A stretch of DNA of 64,000 nucleotides from Streptomyces fulvoviolaceus. GTDB lineage: Bacteria; Actinomycetota; Actinomycetes; Streptomycetales; Streptomycetaceae. The position numbers were made by a program, and so were the translations under genes. The stretch's first letter is position 1. Each line of letters opens with the position of its first letter. This document shows, one piece after another, positions 22,491-31,684 of the stretch. Under the pieces are notes generated by a model that ran no database searches, had not been told where the DNA came from, and worked only from the letters and a program-made list of their open reading frames with translations. Where the stretch lies: the NCBI RefSeq assembly GCF_000718165.1, contig NZ_JOEY01000048.1, positions 79,004 through 143,003 on the forward strand, read 5' to 3'.

Positions 22491-23827
22491 AGCTGACGAT
22501 TCTGGGCGGCGGCGGATTCCGTGTGCCGCTCGTGTACGGGGCGCTCCTGACGGACCACGCCGAGGGCCGGGTCACGGAGGTCGTCCTGCACGATCTGGAC
22601 GACAGCAGACTGCACGCGGTCGCCCGGGTCCTGGACGAGCAGGCCGCCGACGTGCCCGACGCGCCCAAGGTGACCGCCACCACCGACCTCGACGAGGCCC
22701 TGCGCGGCGCCGACTTCATCTTCTCGGCGATCCGCGTCGGCGGACTGGAGGGCCGGGCCAACGACGAGCGGGTCGCACTCGCGGAAGGCGTCCTCGGTCA
22801 GGAGACGGTCGGCGCGGGCGGCATCGCCTACGGCCTCCGTACCGTTCCCGTCGCCGTCGACATCGCGCAGCGCGTGGCCCGCCTCGCACCCGACGCCTGG
22901 GTCATCAACTTCACCAACCCCGCCGGCCTCGTCACCGAGGCCATGTCCCGCCACCTCGGCGACCGCGTCATCGGCATCTGCGACTCGCCGGTCGGCCTCG
23001 GCCGCCGTATCGCCCGGGTGCTCGGGGTCGCCAACCCGCGCGAGGCGTTCATCGACTACGTCGGCCTCAACCACCTCGGCTGGGTCCGCGGCCTGCGCGT
23101 CGCGGGCCGGGACGAGCTCCCGCGGCTGTTCGCCGACCCCGACCTGCTCGGCTCCTTCGAGGAGGGCAAGCTCTTCGGCGTCGACTGGCTGCAGTCCCTG
23201 GGCGCGATCCCGAACGAGTATCTGCACTACTACTACTTCAACCGGGAAGCCGTGCGGTCCTACCAGGCGGCCGAGAAGACCCGCGGCGCCTTCCTGCACG
23301 ACCAGCAGGCCCGCTTCTACGAGGAGATGCAGCGCCCCGACGCTGCCGCCCTCACCGCCTGGGACCGCACCCGCGCCGAGCGCGAGGCGACCTACATGTC
23401 GGAGAACCGGGAGACGGCGGGCGCCGGCGAGCGCGACGCCGACGACCTCTCCGGCGGCTACGAGAAGGTGGCCCTCGCGCTGATGCGGGCCATCGCCCGC
23501 GACGAGCGCACCACCCTGATCCTCAACGTCCGCAACAAGGGTGCGCTCGCGGTCCTCGACTCCGAGGCCGTCATCGAGGTCCCCTGCCTGGTCGACGCCA
23601 ACGGCGCGCACCCCGTGTCCGTGTCCCCGTTGCCCGACCACGCCACCGGTCTGGTCTGCTCGGTGAAGGCGGTCGAGCGGGAGGTGCTGGCCGCCGCCGA
23701 GTCCGGATCCCGTACGACGGCGGTGAAGGCGTTCGCGCTGCACCCGCTCGTCGACTCCGTCAACGTGGCCCGCAGGCTGGTCGAGGGCTACAGCGAGGTC
23801 CATCCCGGCCTGGCGTACCTTAAGTAA
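22487..23827 (+). CDS. GH4 family 6-phospho-beta-glucosidase-like enzyme
   Basis: A 446-residue NAD- and Mn-dependent glycosidase of family GH4. The dinucleotide-binding loop is ILGGGGFRVP at the N-terminus; NFTNPAG follows, with the metal ligands Cys in GICDSP and His in NHLGW. GH4 enzymes cleave by transient oxidation at C3 and often need a 6-phosphate on the substrate. Specificity (6-phosphoglucoside or other) cannot be settled from the sequence. The start GTG overlaps the DeoR stop by 4 bases. Confidence 0.88.
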   Translation: MKLTILGGGGFRVPLVYGALLTDHAEGRVTEVVLHDLDDSRLHAVARVLDEQAADVPDAPKVTATTDLDEALRGADFIFSAIRVGGLEGRANDERVALAEGVLGQETVGAGGIAYGLRTVPVAVDIAQRVARLAPDAWVINFTNPAGLVTEAMSRHLGDRVIGICDSPVGLGRRIARVLGVANPREAFIDYVGLNHLGWVRGLRVAGRDELPRLFADPDLLGSFEEGKLFGVDWLQSLGAIPNEYLHYYYFNREAVRSYQAAEKTRGAFLHDQQARFYEEMQRPDAAALTAWDRTRAEREATYMSENRETAGAGERDADDLSGGYEKVALALMRAIARDERTTLILNVRNKGALAVLDSEAVIEVPCLVDANGAHPVSVSPLPDHATGLVCSVKAVEREVLAAAESGSRTTAVKAFALHPLVDSVNVARRLVEGYSEVHPGLAYLK

Positions 23828-23848
23828 GCGCGCTCGGTAAGCGCTTTC
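23824..23848 (+). promoter_or_regulatory. LacI-type operator before the GH38 gene
   Basis: GTAAGCGC occurs twice, at 23824-23831 and 23837-23844. The second copy is part of GTAAGCGCTTTC, whose core AAGCGCTT (23839-23846) is a perfect palindrome typical of LacI-family operators. It lies in the 59-base gap between GH4 and GH38. No LacI-family gene is in the window, so an unlinked regulator may act here. Confidence 0.5.
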
Positions 23849-23886
23849 CCCACCTTCTTGGCTTCCCGGTTTCCTGGAGACTTCTC

Positions 23887-26800
23887 ATGCACGACGAACG
23901 CCGCCGGATCGAGGAGCGCGTCGAGCGCGTCCACAACCAGCGCATCAAGCCCGCGATCTACGCGGCCACCGTCCCCTTCGAGGTAGAGGCCTGGCAGGCG
24001 CCGGGCGAGCCGGTGTCCTTCGAGGAGGCGGCGGCCGCGCGGTACGCGCCCTTCGCCATGGACACCCCGTGGGGTCCGCCGTGGGGCACCACCTGGTTCC
24101 GCATGCGCGGCCAGGTGCCCGCCGAATGGGCGGGCCGGCGCGTCGAGGCGGTCATCGACCTCGGCTTCGTGGGCGACTGGCCGGGCAACCAGGCCGAGGC
24201 GCTGGTCCACCTGTCCGACGGCCGCCCCTTGAAGGCCGTCAACCCGCTCAACCAGTACGTGCCGATCGCCAACCCGGCGACGGGCGGCGAGCAGATCGAC
24301 TACCTGGTCGAAGCGGCCTCGAACCCCGACATCCTCGCCGACAACTTCTCCAAGATCACGCCCATGGGTGACGTGCTCACGGCCGGCGACAAGCCGCTCT
24401 ACACCTTCCAGCGCGCCGACATCGCGGTCCTGGACGAGAACGTCTGGCACCTCGACCTCGACATCCAGGTGTTGAGCGAGCTCATGGTCCACCTCGCCGA
24501 GCACGAGCCGCGCCGGCACGAGATCCTGCACGCCCTGGACCGTGCCATGGACGCCGTCGACCTGGACGACATCTCCGGCAGCGCGGCGGCGGTCCGCGAG
24601 GTGCTCGCCCCGGTCCTGGCCAAGCCCGCCAACGCGAGCGCGCATGTGATCTCCGGCGTCGGCCACGCCCACATCGACTCCGCCTGGCTGTGGCCGATCC
24701 GCGAGACCAAGCGCAAGACGTCCCGCACCTTCTCCAACGTCACCTCGCTCGCCGACGAGTACGACGACTTCATCTTCGCCTGCTCGCAGGCCCAGCAGTA
24801 CGAGTGGGTGCGCGACAACTACCCGCACGTGTGGGCGCGCATCCAGGAGTCGGTGAAGAAGGGCCAGTGGGCGCCGGTCGGCGGCATGTGGGTCGAGTCC
24901 GACGGCAACCTGCCCGGCGGCGAGGCGATCGCCCGCCAGCTCGTCCACGGCAAGCGGTTCTTCATCGAGCACTTCGGCATCGAGACCAAGGGCGTCTGGC
25001 TGCCCGACTCCTTCGGCTACAACGCCGCCTACCCGCAGCTCGCCAAGCTCGCCGGCAACGAGTGGTTCCTCACCCAGAAGATCTCCTGGAACCAGACCAA
25101 CAAGTTCCCCCACCACACCTTCTGGTGGGAGGGCATCGACGGCACCCGCATCTTCACCCACTTCCCGCCGGTCGACACCTACAACGCCCGCTTCAGCGGC
25201 GAGGAGATGGACCGCGCGGTCCGCAACTACCAGGAGAAGGGCGCCGGTACGCGCTCCCTCGCCCCCTTCGGCTGGGGCGACGGCGGTGGCGGCCCCACCC
25301 GCGAGATCATGGAACGCGCGCGTCGACTGGCCGACCTGGAGGGCTCGCCCAAGGTCGTCGTCGAGCACCCGGACGAGTTCTTCGCCAAGGCCCGCGCAGA
25401 GTACGAGGACGCCCCCGTCTGGGAGGGCGAGCTCTACCTGGAGCTGCACCGCGCCACCTACACCTCGCAGGCCCGCACCAAGCAGGGCAACCGCCGCAGC
25501 GAACACAAGCTCCGCGAGGCCGAGTTGTGGGCCACGACGGCCGCGCTGCACGCGCCGGGCTACGCGTACCCGTACGAGAAGCTGGACCGCCTCTGGAAGA
25601 CGGTGCTGCTGCACCAGTTCCACGACATCCTGCCGGGGTCCTCGATCGCCTGGGTGCACCGCGAGGCGGAGGCCGAATACGCGCGGGTGGCCGAGGAGTT
25701 GGAGGTGCTGACGGCGGAGGCGGTGGCCGCGCTGGGCGGCGGTGGTACCCGTGTGTTCAACACGAGCCCGTACGACCGCGCCGAAGTGGTCCGTACGGCC
25801 GACGGCGCACCGGCGTACGTGGAGGTGCCCGCGAGCGGCAGCGCGCCCCTGACCGACGCCGGGCCCGCGCAGCCGGTGACGGCCGAGGGACGGGTCCTCG
25901 ACAACGGCCTGGTCCGGGTGGAGGTCGCGGAGGACGGCACGCTGTCGTCCGTACGGGACCTGCGGGCCGGCCGGGAGGTCCTCGCCGGCGCGGGCAACCT
26001 GCTCCGCCTGCACACCGACCTCCCGAACTACTGGGACGCCTGGGACATCGACAAGCACTACCGGAACCGCTTCACGGACCTGCTGGAGCCGGAGTCGGTG
26101 GCCGTCGTCGAGGCGGAGCCGCTCGTCGGCGCCATCCGAGTCACCCGCTCCTTCGGCAAGGGCTCGAAGATCACCCAGACGATCACCGTCCGCGCCGACA
26201 GCCCGCGCATCGACTTCGAGACCGAGATCGACTGGCACGAGGCCGAGAAGATCCTCAAGGCCGGCTTCCCGGTGGACGTCCGGGCCCCGCACTCCTCCGC
26301 GGAGATCCAGTTCGGCCACGTCCAGCGCCCCACCCACACCAACACCAGCTGGGAGGCGGCCCGCTTCGAGGTCTCCGGCCACCGCTGGGTGCACGTCGCC
26401 GAACCCGGCTACGGCGTCGCGGTCATCAACGACTCGACGTACGGGCACGACGTCACCCGCACGGTCCGCGAGGACGGCGGTACGACGACCACCGTCGCCC
26501 TGAGCCTGGTCCGCGCCCCGCGCATCCCGGACCCCGAGGCCGACCAGGGCAAGCACCGCTTCACGTACTCGCTGCTGCCCGGCGCGAGCATCGAGGACGC
26601 CGTCGCGGAGGGCTACGCCCTCAACCTGCCGCTGCGGGTCGCCGATTCGGCGGGCGTACCCGAACCGGTCGTCTCCGTCGACGGCGAGGGCATCACCGTC
26701 GAGGCGGTCAAGCTCGCCGACGACGAGTCGGGCGACGTGGTGGTGCGGCTGTACGAGTCGCGTGGCGGCCGTGCGCAGGGCGTGCTGCGCACGGGCTTCC

Positions 26801-26928
26801 CGCTGGCGGGCGGCCAGGTGACCGACCTGCTGGAGCGTCCGCTGGAGGACGCCGAGGTCGTCGACGGTGGTGTCCGCGTCCAGCTGCGGCCCTTCCAGAT
26901 CCTGACGCTCCGTCTGGGGAGGGGCTGA
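23887..26928 (+). CDS. GH38 alpha-mannosidase
   Basis: A 1013-residue cytosolic alpha-mannosidase. The metal-binding and catalytic regions appear in order: GHAHIDSAWLWP (zinc His/Asp), GGMWVESDGNLPGGE, LPDSFGYNAAYPQL (nucleophile Asp), LHQFHDILPGSS. The long C-terminal beta domain (from about 640) is typical of GH38. There is no signal peptide, so it works on imported mannosides. A potential LacI operator lies 40 bases upstream. It is followed 3 bases later by the fucosidase gene, which suggests joint use of mannose- and fucose-containing glycans. Confidence 0.95.
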   Translation: MHDERRRIEERVERVHNQRIKPAIYAATVPFEVEAWQAPGEPVSFEEAAAARYAPFAMDTPWGPPWGTTWFRMRGQVPAEWAGRRVEAVIDLGFVGDWPGNQAEALVHLSDGRPLKAVNPLNQYVPIANPATGGEQIDYLVEAASNPDILADNFSKITPMGDVLTAGDKPLYTFQRADIAVLDENVWHLDLDIQVLSELMVHLAEHEPRRHEILHALDRAMDAVDLDDISGSAAAVREVLAPVLAKPANASAHVISGVGHAHIDSAWLWPIRETKRKTSRTFSNVTSLADEYDDFIFACSQAQQYEWVRDNYPHVWARIQESVKKGQWAPVGGMWVESDGNLPGGEAIARQLVHGKRFFIEHFGIETKGVWLPDSFGYNAAYPQLAKLAGNEWFLTQKISWNQTNKFPHHTFWWEGIDGTRIFTHFPPVDTYNARFSGEEMDRAVRNYQEKGAGTRSLAPFGWGDGGGGPTREIMERARRLADLEGSPKVVVEHPDEFFAKARAEYEDAPVWEGELYLELHRATYTSQARTKQGNRRSEHKLREAELWATTAALHAPGYAYPYEKLDRLWKTVLLHQFHDILPGSSIAWVHREAEAEYARVAEELEVLTAEAVAALGGGGTRVFNTSPYDRAEVVRTADGAPAYVEVPASGSAPLTDAGPAQPVTAEGRVLDNGLVRVEVAEDGTLSSVRDLRAGREVLAGAGNLLRLHTDLPNYWDAWDIDKHYRNRFTDLLEPESVAVVEAEPLVGAIRVTRSFGKGSKITQTITVRADSPRIDFETEIDWHEAEKILKAGFPVDVRAPHSSAEIQFGHVQRPTHTNTSWEAARFEVSGHRWVHVAEPGYGVAVINDSTYGHDVTRTVREDGGTTTTVALSLVRAPRIPDPEADQGKHRFTYSLLPGASIEDAVAEGYALNLPLRVADSAGVPEPVVSVDGEGITVEAVKLADDESGDVVVRLYESRGGRAQGVLRTGFPLAGGQVTDLLERPLEDAEVVDGGVRVQLRPFQILTLRLGRG

Positions 26929-26931
26929 CCC

Positions 26932-28182
26932 ATGCCCATGCAACCCTGGTTCACCGACGCCAAGTTGGGGATCTTCGTCCACTGGGGCATCTACGCCGTC
27001 GACGGCGTCCAGGAGTCCTGGTCGTTCTACGACGACATCGTCCCGCACGACCAGTACATGTCCCAGCTGGACCGCTTCACGGGCGCCAAGTACGACCCGA
27101 AGGCGTGGGCCGACCTGTTCGCCCGTGCGGGCGCGAAGTACGCCGTACTGACGACCCGTCACCACGACGGCGTGGCCCTGTGGGACACGGAGTACGGCGA
27201 CCTCAACCTCGGCCGCGACTACCTGACCGGCTACGTGGAAGCCCTGCGCGAGAAGGACCTCAAGGTCGGCTTCTACTACTCGCACTCCGACTGGAACCAC
27301 CCCGACTACGCCTCCACGCGCAAGCCGGGCCGTCCGCCGGAGATGGAGGACAACCGCTACTCCGAGTGCTCGGCCGAGGACGAGGACCTGGACGCCTGGG
27401 AGCGGTTCATCGCCTACCGCGACGGCCAGATCCGGGAGCTGTCCTCCCGCTACCGGCCCGACCTGATGTGGTTCGACGGCGAGTGGGACCGCAGCGAGGA
27501 GCAGTGGCGCATCCCCGAACTCGCCGCGCTCATCCGCTCGTACAGCCCCGACGTCGTCTTCAACGCCCGCATGCTCAGCGGGGGCGACTACGCCACCCCC
27601 GAGCAGGGCGCTCCCATCGAACCGCCCGACGGGCCCTGGGAGTTGTGCCTCACGATCAACGACTCGTGGGGCTATCAGCACCAGGACCACAACCACAAGT
27701 CGCTCACCCACCTGGTCCGCTATTTCACCGAGACCATCGGCGGGGGCGGCAACCTGCTGCTCGACGTCGGCCCGATGGAGGACGGCACCATCCCGCAGCC
27801 GCAGGTGGAGCGGCTCGAAGGACTGGGGGAGTGGATCCGCAAGCACTCCGAGGCGGTGTACGGCACGGTCCGCGGACTCCCGGCCGGGCACCACTACGGG
27901 CCCAGCACCCTCTCCGCCGACCGCCGCACCCTCTACCTCACCCTGTTCGACATCCCGCGTGCCGAGATCGGCGTCCGCGGACTGGTCACTCCGGTCCGCA
28001 AGGTCACCGTGCTCGGCACCGGTACCGAACTCGGCCATCGGGTCGTCGGCGGGCTGCACGACGCGGTCGGCGTGCTGTGGATCGACCCGCCGGCCGAGGC
28101 CGACCTCGACCCGCACGCCACGATTCTCGCGGTCGAACTGGACGGGGAGATGGAGCTGTACCGCGGGTCGGGGCGGTTCTGA
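26932..28182 (+). CDS. GH29 alpha-L-fucosidase
   Basis: A 416-residue fucosidase. The N-terminus has the family signature KLGIFVHWGIYAV; TTRHHDGVALWD and FYYSHSDWNHPDY follow. The nucleophile Asp is in LMWFDGEWD (about 181). No signal peptide is visible, so the substrate is probably imported. The catalytic barrel ends near residue 330, and a small C-terminal beta domain completes it. It ends the rightward glycosidase unit; a hairpin at 28259-28291 follows. Confidence 0.94.
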   Translation: MPMQPWFTDAKLGIFVHWGIYAVDGVQESWSFYDDIVPHDQYMSQLDRFTGAKYDPKAWADLFARAGAKYAVLTTRHHDGVALWDTEYGDLNLGRDYLTGYVEALREKDLKVGFYYSHSDWNHPDYASTRKPGRPPEMEDNRYSECSAEDEDLDAWERFIAYRDGQIRELSSRYRPDLMWFDGEWDRSEEQWRIPELAALIRSYSPDVVFNARMLSGGDYATPEQGAPIEPPDGPWELCLTINDSWGYQHQDHNHKSLTHLVRYFTETIGGGGNLLLDVGPMEDGTIPQPQVERLEGLGEWIRKHSEAVYGTVRGLPAGHHYGPSTLSADRRTLYLTLFDIPRAEIGVRGLVTPVRKVTVLGTGTELGHRVVGGLHDAVGVLWIDPPAEADLDPHATILAVELDGEMELYRGSGRF

Positions 28183-28258
28183 GGACCGGTTCCGAGGGCC
28201 CGCCGCACAGCAGTTCCCCAGCATTTCCCAGAAACAATTAAGAAATCGGTAAATCACC

Positions 28259-28291
28259 AGGTCACGGGCCCGATTCAGGGTTCCGTGACCT
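28259..28291 (+). terminator. Hairpin after the fucosidase gene
   Basis: AGGTCACGG and CCGTGACCT are perfectly complementary 9-base arms around a 15-base loop, 77 bases after the GH29 stop. There is no T-run. The preceding 28230-28258 is unusually AT-rich for this genome. A terminator is likely; an operator or leader of the sulfotransferase gene is the alternative. Confidence 0.45.
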
Positions 28292-28351
28292 CGGTGGTTT
28301 CCCGTTCCGACACCTGGAGTTCGCCTTGTGCCCCTGAGATGCGGAGGCAAG

Positions 28352-29251
28352 GTGCAAGAGAAAGGTGTCACGGTGCGAGACCCGCGTATGTCTGCGATCG
28401 GCAAGGGGCTGAGGCGCCGGGGGAGGCTGATGAAGGAGGCGGTGAGCCCGCCGCGCCGGACCCTGGACGCCGTGCCCACCCCCAGGCCCCGGCCCGCCGC
28501 CAAGGCGTCGTACACCGCCCCCTGCGCCCCGCGCCTGGTGGAGTCCCCGGTGTTCGTGCTGTCCTCCGTGCGCTCGGGCTCGACCCTGCTGCGAGTGCTG
28601 CTGAACAGCCACAGCCGGATCCGCGCCCCGCACGAGATGCATCTGCGCACCCTGAACGTCGAGTTGAGCCGCAGTTTCACCGCGGAGGCCATGAAGGCCC
28701 TCGAACTGGACCGGCGCGAGCTGGAACACATGCTGTGGGACCGGGTCCTGCACCTCGAACTCGCCCGCAGCGACAAGGACGTCATCGTCGACAAGACACC
28801 GGCGAACACCCTCATCTGGCCCCGGCTGCACCGATGTTGGCCGCACGCGAAGTACATCGTCCTGCTGCGCCACCCGGGCGCGGTCATCGCCTCCCTGACC
28901 AGCCGGCGCACGGACCCCGACCACGAGGCGATCCGCGCCGAAGTCCTCCAGTACGCCGAGAAGCTGGAGGAGGCGCGCCAGAGTCTGGACGCGCACGTGA
29001 TCACGTACGAGGAACTCACCGCGGAGCCGGAGAAGACGACCCGCGACCTGTGCGACTACCTCGGCCTCCCCTGGGAGAGCGCCATGCTCGACTACGGCAC
29101 CAAGGACCACGGCACCTTCCGCCCCCAGCTCGGCGACTGGAGCAGCACCATCAAGTCGGGCCGCATCCAGCCCGCCCGCACCGCCGACCCCGCCGCCGAA
29201 CTGTCGCCGCGCCTCGCGGAGTTGGCGAAGGCGTGGGGGTACCCCGTCTAG
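28352..29251 (+). CDS. PAPS-dependent sulfotransferase
   Basis: A 299-residue protein of the sulfotransferase fold. The 5'-phosphosulfate loop is FVLSSVRSGSTLLRVLLNS, and the 3'-phosphate-binding segment is IVLLRHPGAVIASL. The VDKTPANTLIW motif is typical of bacterial members. It would transfer sulfate from PAPS to a hydroxyl or amine, possibly of a lipid or glycan. Candidate GTG starts are 28328, 28352 and 28373. I chose 28352 because GGAGG stands 4 bases before it. The gene follows the fucosidase, but the hairpin between them argues for a separate unit. Confidence 0.86.
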   Translation: MQEKGVTVRDPRMSAIGKGLRRRGRLMKEAVSPPRRTLDAVPTPRPRPAAKASYTAPCAPRLVESPVFVLSSVRSGSTLLRVLLNSHSRIRAPHEMHLRTLNVELSRSFTAEAMKALELDRRELEHMLWDRVLHLELARSDKDVIVDKTPANTLIWPRLHRCWPHAKYIVLLRHPGAVIASLTSRRTDPDHEAIRAEVLQYAEKLEEARQSLDAHVITYEELTAEPEKTTRDLCDYLGLPWESAMLDYGTKDHGTFRPQLGDWSSTIKSGRIQPARTADPAAELSPRLAELAKAWGYPV

Positions 29252-29340
29252 GCACCCTCACGCGACTGACACTCGGCCGGTGAAGCCGGCCGTGATCCCG
29301 GGAACGGCGTTCGGGAGTGCGGAGTTGCACGACCAAGCCG

Positions 29341-29387
29341 GTGTGGGCCGATCATGACCGATGCGCTAGGTCATGTTCGGCCCACAC
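29341..29387. terminator. Long bidirectional hairpin terminator
   Basis: Arms of 19 bases (29341-29359 and 29369-29387) pair with a single mismatch around the 9-base loop GATGCGCTA. It lies between the convergent sulfotransferase and ATP-grasp genes and can serve both. This is one of the strongest stem-loops in the window. Confidence 0.8.
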
Positions 29388-29405
29388 CGCGGGTGAAGGT
29401 GCTGA

Positions 29406-30551
29406 TCAGGCCCGGGCGGTGGCAGGCGTGCCGGCCTCCGTGGTGACCTGCTCGACCGGTTCCGCCGTCGGTGCGGGCACCGCCGGCAGCAGCGGCCCGG
29501 TCTCCTCCGCGCGCTGGTGCGGGATGGACACCGCACGCAGCGGGCGCGGTCCCGACACCACCGTGTAGTCCTGGCCGAGGAACGGCGGCTCCATCTCGCC
29601 CGGGTCCTCGCCGAGCGCCAACTGCACTGCGGCCCAAGGGGCGTTGACGCCGCAGAGCGACAGCTGGTGCAGACCCCCAGCTGGACGCGTGTTGACATCC
29701 ATGAGAACGGGGGTGTCGCCGAACATACGGAACTGGATGTTGGACAGGTAGTGCAGCCCGAAGCCCTCGGCGATCCGGCGGGCCGGCTCCAGCCACTGCT
29801 CGTGCAGGGTGAAGCCGCGGCGGCGGCCGTTCTTCGTGCGGCCCACCGCCAGGCGGACCCGGTTGTCCGGACCGGTGAGGCAGTCCACCGACACCTCCGG
29901 CTGCTCCAGGCGCGGCATGACCAGCCAGTCCACGGACTCGTCGGCCTCCTTCAGCGCCTCCACGACCAGGTCCAGCGGCACGTACGGGCCCGGGAAGCCG
30001 TTGAGGTGCATGAGCGAGAAGGGGGTGCGCGTGATGACGCGGAAGCCCACCCCGCCCGCTCCGGACGCCGGCTTGAAGCACGCCTTGTAGCCGCCCGCCT
30101 CCAGCTCCTCCACGGCCGCGACCAGCTCGTCAGCGGTCCGCACCCGCCACCACGGCGGCACCGGCGCACCGATGGCCTGGACCGCCTCGTAGGCGATCAC
30201 CTTGTCGTGGAAGACGGCCACGGCCTCGGGCGGCGGCGCCAGCAGCGCCGTACCGACCGCCTCGAACTCGGCGCGGTGCGCCACGATCGCCGACTGGTGC
30301 AGCCGGGGCACGAACACGTCGATGCCGCGGCGCGCGCACTGGTCCAGCGCGAACTCCACGTACGCGGCCGGGGACAGACCCTCCGGCTCCAGATCGGCGG
30401 TGTCGGCGGCGGCCAGCACGGGGGAGTCCGCGTCGCCGTGCGTGGCATGGATCTCGACGGCGCGATCGCTGGGATTTCGTCGCAGCTGATCCATGAAGAA
30501 CACGTTCTCCGCGTACGTGCGATTGAGCCAGACGCGTACGCGAGAGAGCAT
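29406..30551 (-). CDS. ATP-grasp family ligase
   Basis: A 381-residue ATP-grasp protein. The ATP-binding lysine region is CFKPASGAGGVGFRV and the metal-binding end is LMDVNTRPAGGLHQLS. The N-terminal 110 residues form a pre-ATP-grasp domain (AAYVEFALDQCARRGIDVFVPRLH). Such enzymes join a carboxylate to an amine or thiol with ATP; the substrates here are unknown. The gene stands alone, flanked by a strong terminator and a 272-base divergent gap. The last 50 residues are low-complexity Pro/Ala/Glu-rich. Confidence 0.85.
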   Translation of the reverse strand: MLSRVRVWLNRTYAENVFFMDQLRRNPSDRAVEIHATHGDADSPVLAAADTADLEPEGLSPAAYVEFALDQCARRGIDVFVPRLHQSAIVAHRAEFEAVGTALLAPPPEAVAVFHDKVIAYEAVQAIGAPVPPWWRVRTADELVAAVEELEAGGYKACFKPASGAGGVGFRVITRTPFSLMHLNGFPGPYVPLDLVVEALKEADESVDWLVMPRLEQPEVSVDCLTGPDNRVRLAVGRTKNGRRRGFTLHEQWLEPARRIAEGFGLHYLSNIQFRMFGDTPVLMDVNTRPAGGLHQLSLCGVNAPWAAVQLALGEDPGEMEPPFLGQDYTVVSGPRPLRAVSIPHQRAEETGPLLPAVPAPTAEPVEQVTTEAGTPATARA

Positions 30552-30823
30552 GCAGGCCGCCTTTCGGGCATTTCGGGCACAACGAAGCAGGCCGTGCCCG
30601 GCGAGGTTGATCGGAGGGACACCAAACCGCCCTGCGCGAAGGGAAGTTCATGGCGGTGGTGTTGGGGCGATCATACGGCTTTCGAGAGGTGCCGCGTGCA
30701 ACGTGCGTGTTACGGATTTCCCGATCATGCGGTACGGCAAGATCAGGTGCCTCGATCCGACCTTGTAGCAGGGCGGCAAATGTGTTCTCGTGGTCCCCAT
30801 CGAGTGCTCGGAAGGGGCGGGAA

Positions 30824-31684
30824 GTGACGTCGACGGCCGGCGGCGCCGGACAACTGCTGGCCATCAGCGACCTGCACATCGGCTACGCCGAGAACCGCGC
30901 CCTGGTCGAGGAGATGCGCCCCGGGACGGACGACGACTGGCTCCTCGTGGCGGGCGACGTCGCCGAGACCGTCGCCGACGTCCGCTGGGCCCTGGAGACC
31001 CTCGCGGGCCGCTTCCGGAAAGTCGTCTGGGCTCCCGGCAACCACGAACTGTGGACCCACCCCCGGGACACCGTCACCCTGCGCGGCGTCGCCCGCTACG
31101 ACCACCTCGTCGACGTCTGCCGGGAACTCGGCGTCACGACCCCCGAGGACCCCTACCCCGTCTGGGACGGCCCCGGCGGCCCGGTCGCCGTCGCCCCGCT
31201 GTTCCTGCTGTACGACTACTCCTTCCTGCCGGCCGGCTGCACCACCAAGGAACAGGGACTGGAGTACGCGCACGGCACCGGCATCGTCTGCAACGACGAG
31301 TACCTGCTGCACCCCGACCCCTACCCCTCCCGCGAGGCCTGGTGCCGGGCCCGGGTCGCCGAGACCGAGCGCAGGCTCGCCGCACTGCCCGACGACCTGC
31401 CCACGGTCCTCGTCAACCACTACCCGCTCGACCGCCATCCCACGGACGTCCTGTGGTACCCCGAGTTCGCCATGTGGTGCGGCACCACGCTGACCGCCGA
31501 CTGGCACCGCAGGTTCCGTGTCGAGACCATGGTCTACGGCCATCTCCACATCCCGCGGACCACCTGGCACGAGGGCGTCCGCTTCGAGGAGGTGTCGGTC
31601 GGCTACCCCCGCGAGTGGCGCAAGCGACCGGAGCCGCCGGGACAACTGCGGCGCATCGTGCCGAGAGAGGTCGGGGCCCGGTGA
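30824..31684 (+). CDS. Calcineurin-like metallophosphoesterase
   Basis: A 286-residue cytosolic phosphoesterase. The metal ligands appear as AISDLHIGYAENR, LVAGDVAE, VWAPGNHELW, LVNHYPLD and VYGHLH. GTG at 30824 follows GGAAGGGG and leaves the DLH motif near residue 15, as is usual; the 58 upstream codons look non-coding. Its TGA overlaps the GTG of the phosphopantetheinyl transferase gene. The pairing suggests a role in carrier-protein or CoA metabolism, for example removing a phosphopantetheine-type group. That is inference. Confidence 0.88.
   Translation: MTSTAGGAGQLLAISDLHIGYAENRALVEEMRPGTDDDWLLVAGDVAETVADVRWALETLAGRFRKVVWAPGNHELWTHPRDTVTLRGVARYDHLVDVCRELGVTTPEDPYPVWDGPGGPVAVAPLFLLYDYSFLPAGCTTKEQGLEYAHGTGIVCNDEYLLHPDPYPSREAWCRARVAETERRLAALPDDLPTVLVNHYPLDRHPTDVLWYPEFAMWCGTTLTADWHRRFRVETMVYGHLHIPRTTWHEGVRFEEVSVGYPREWRKRPEPPGQLRRIVPREVGAR

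Noticed and set aside
23788..29019. A 1743-codon open frame on the minus strand
   Set aside because: It is antisense to the GH38, GH29 and sulfotransferase genes, all supported by catalytic motifs, and shows no family motif itself.
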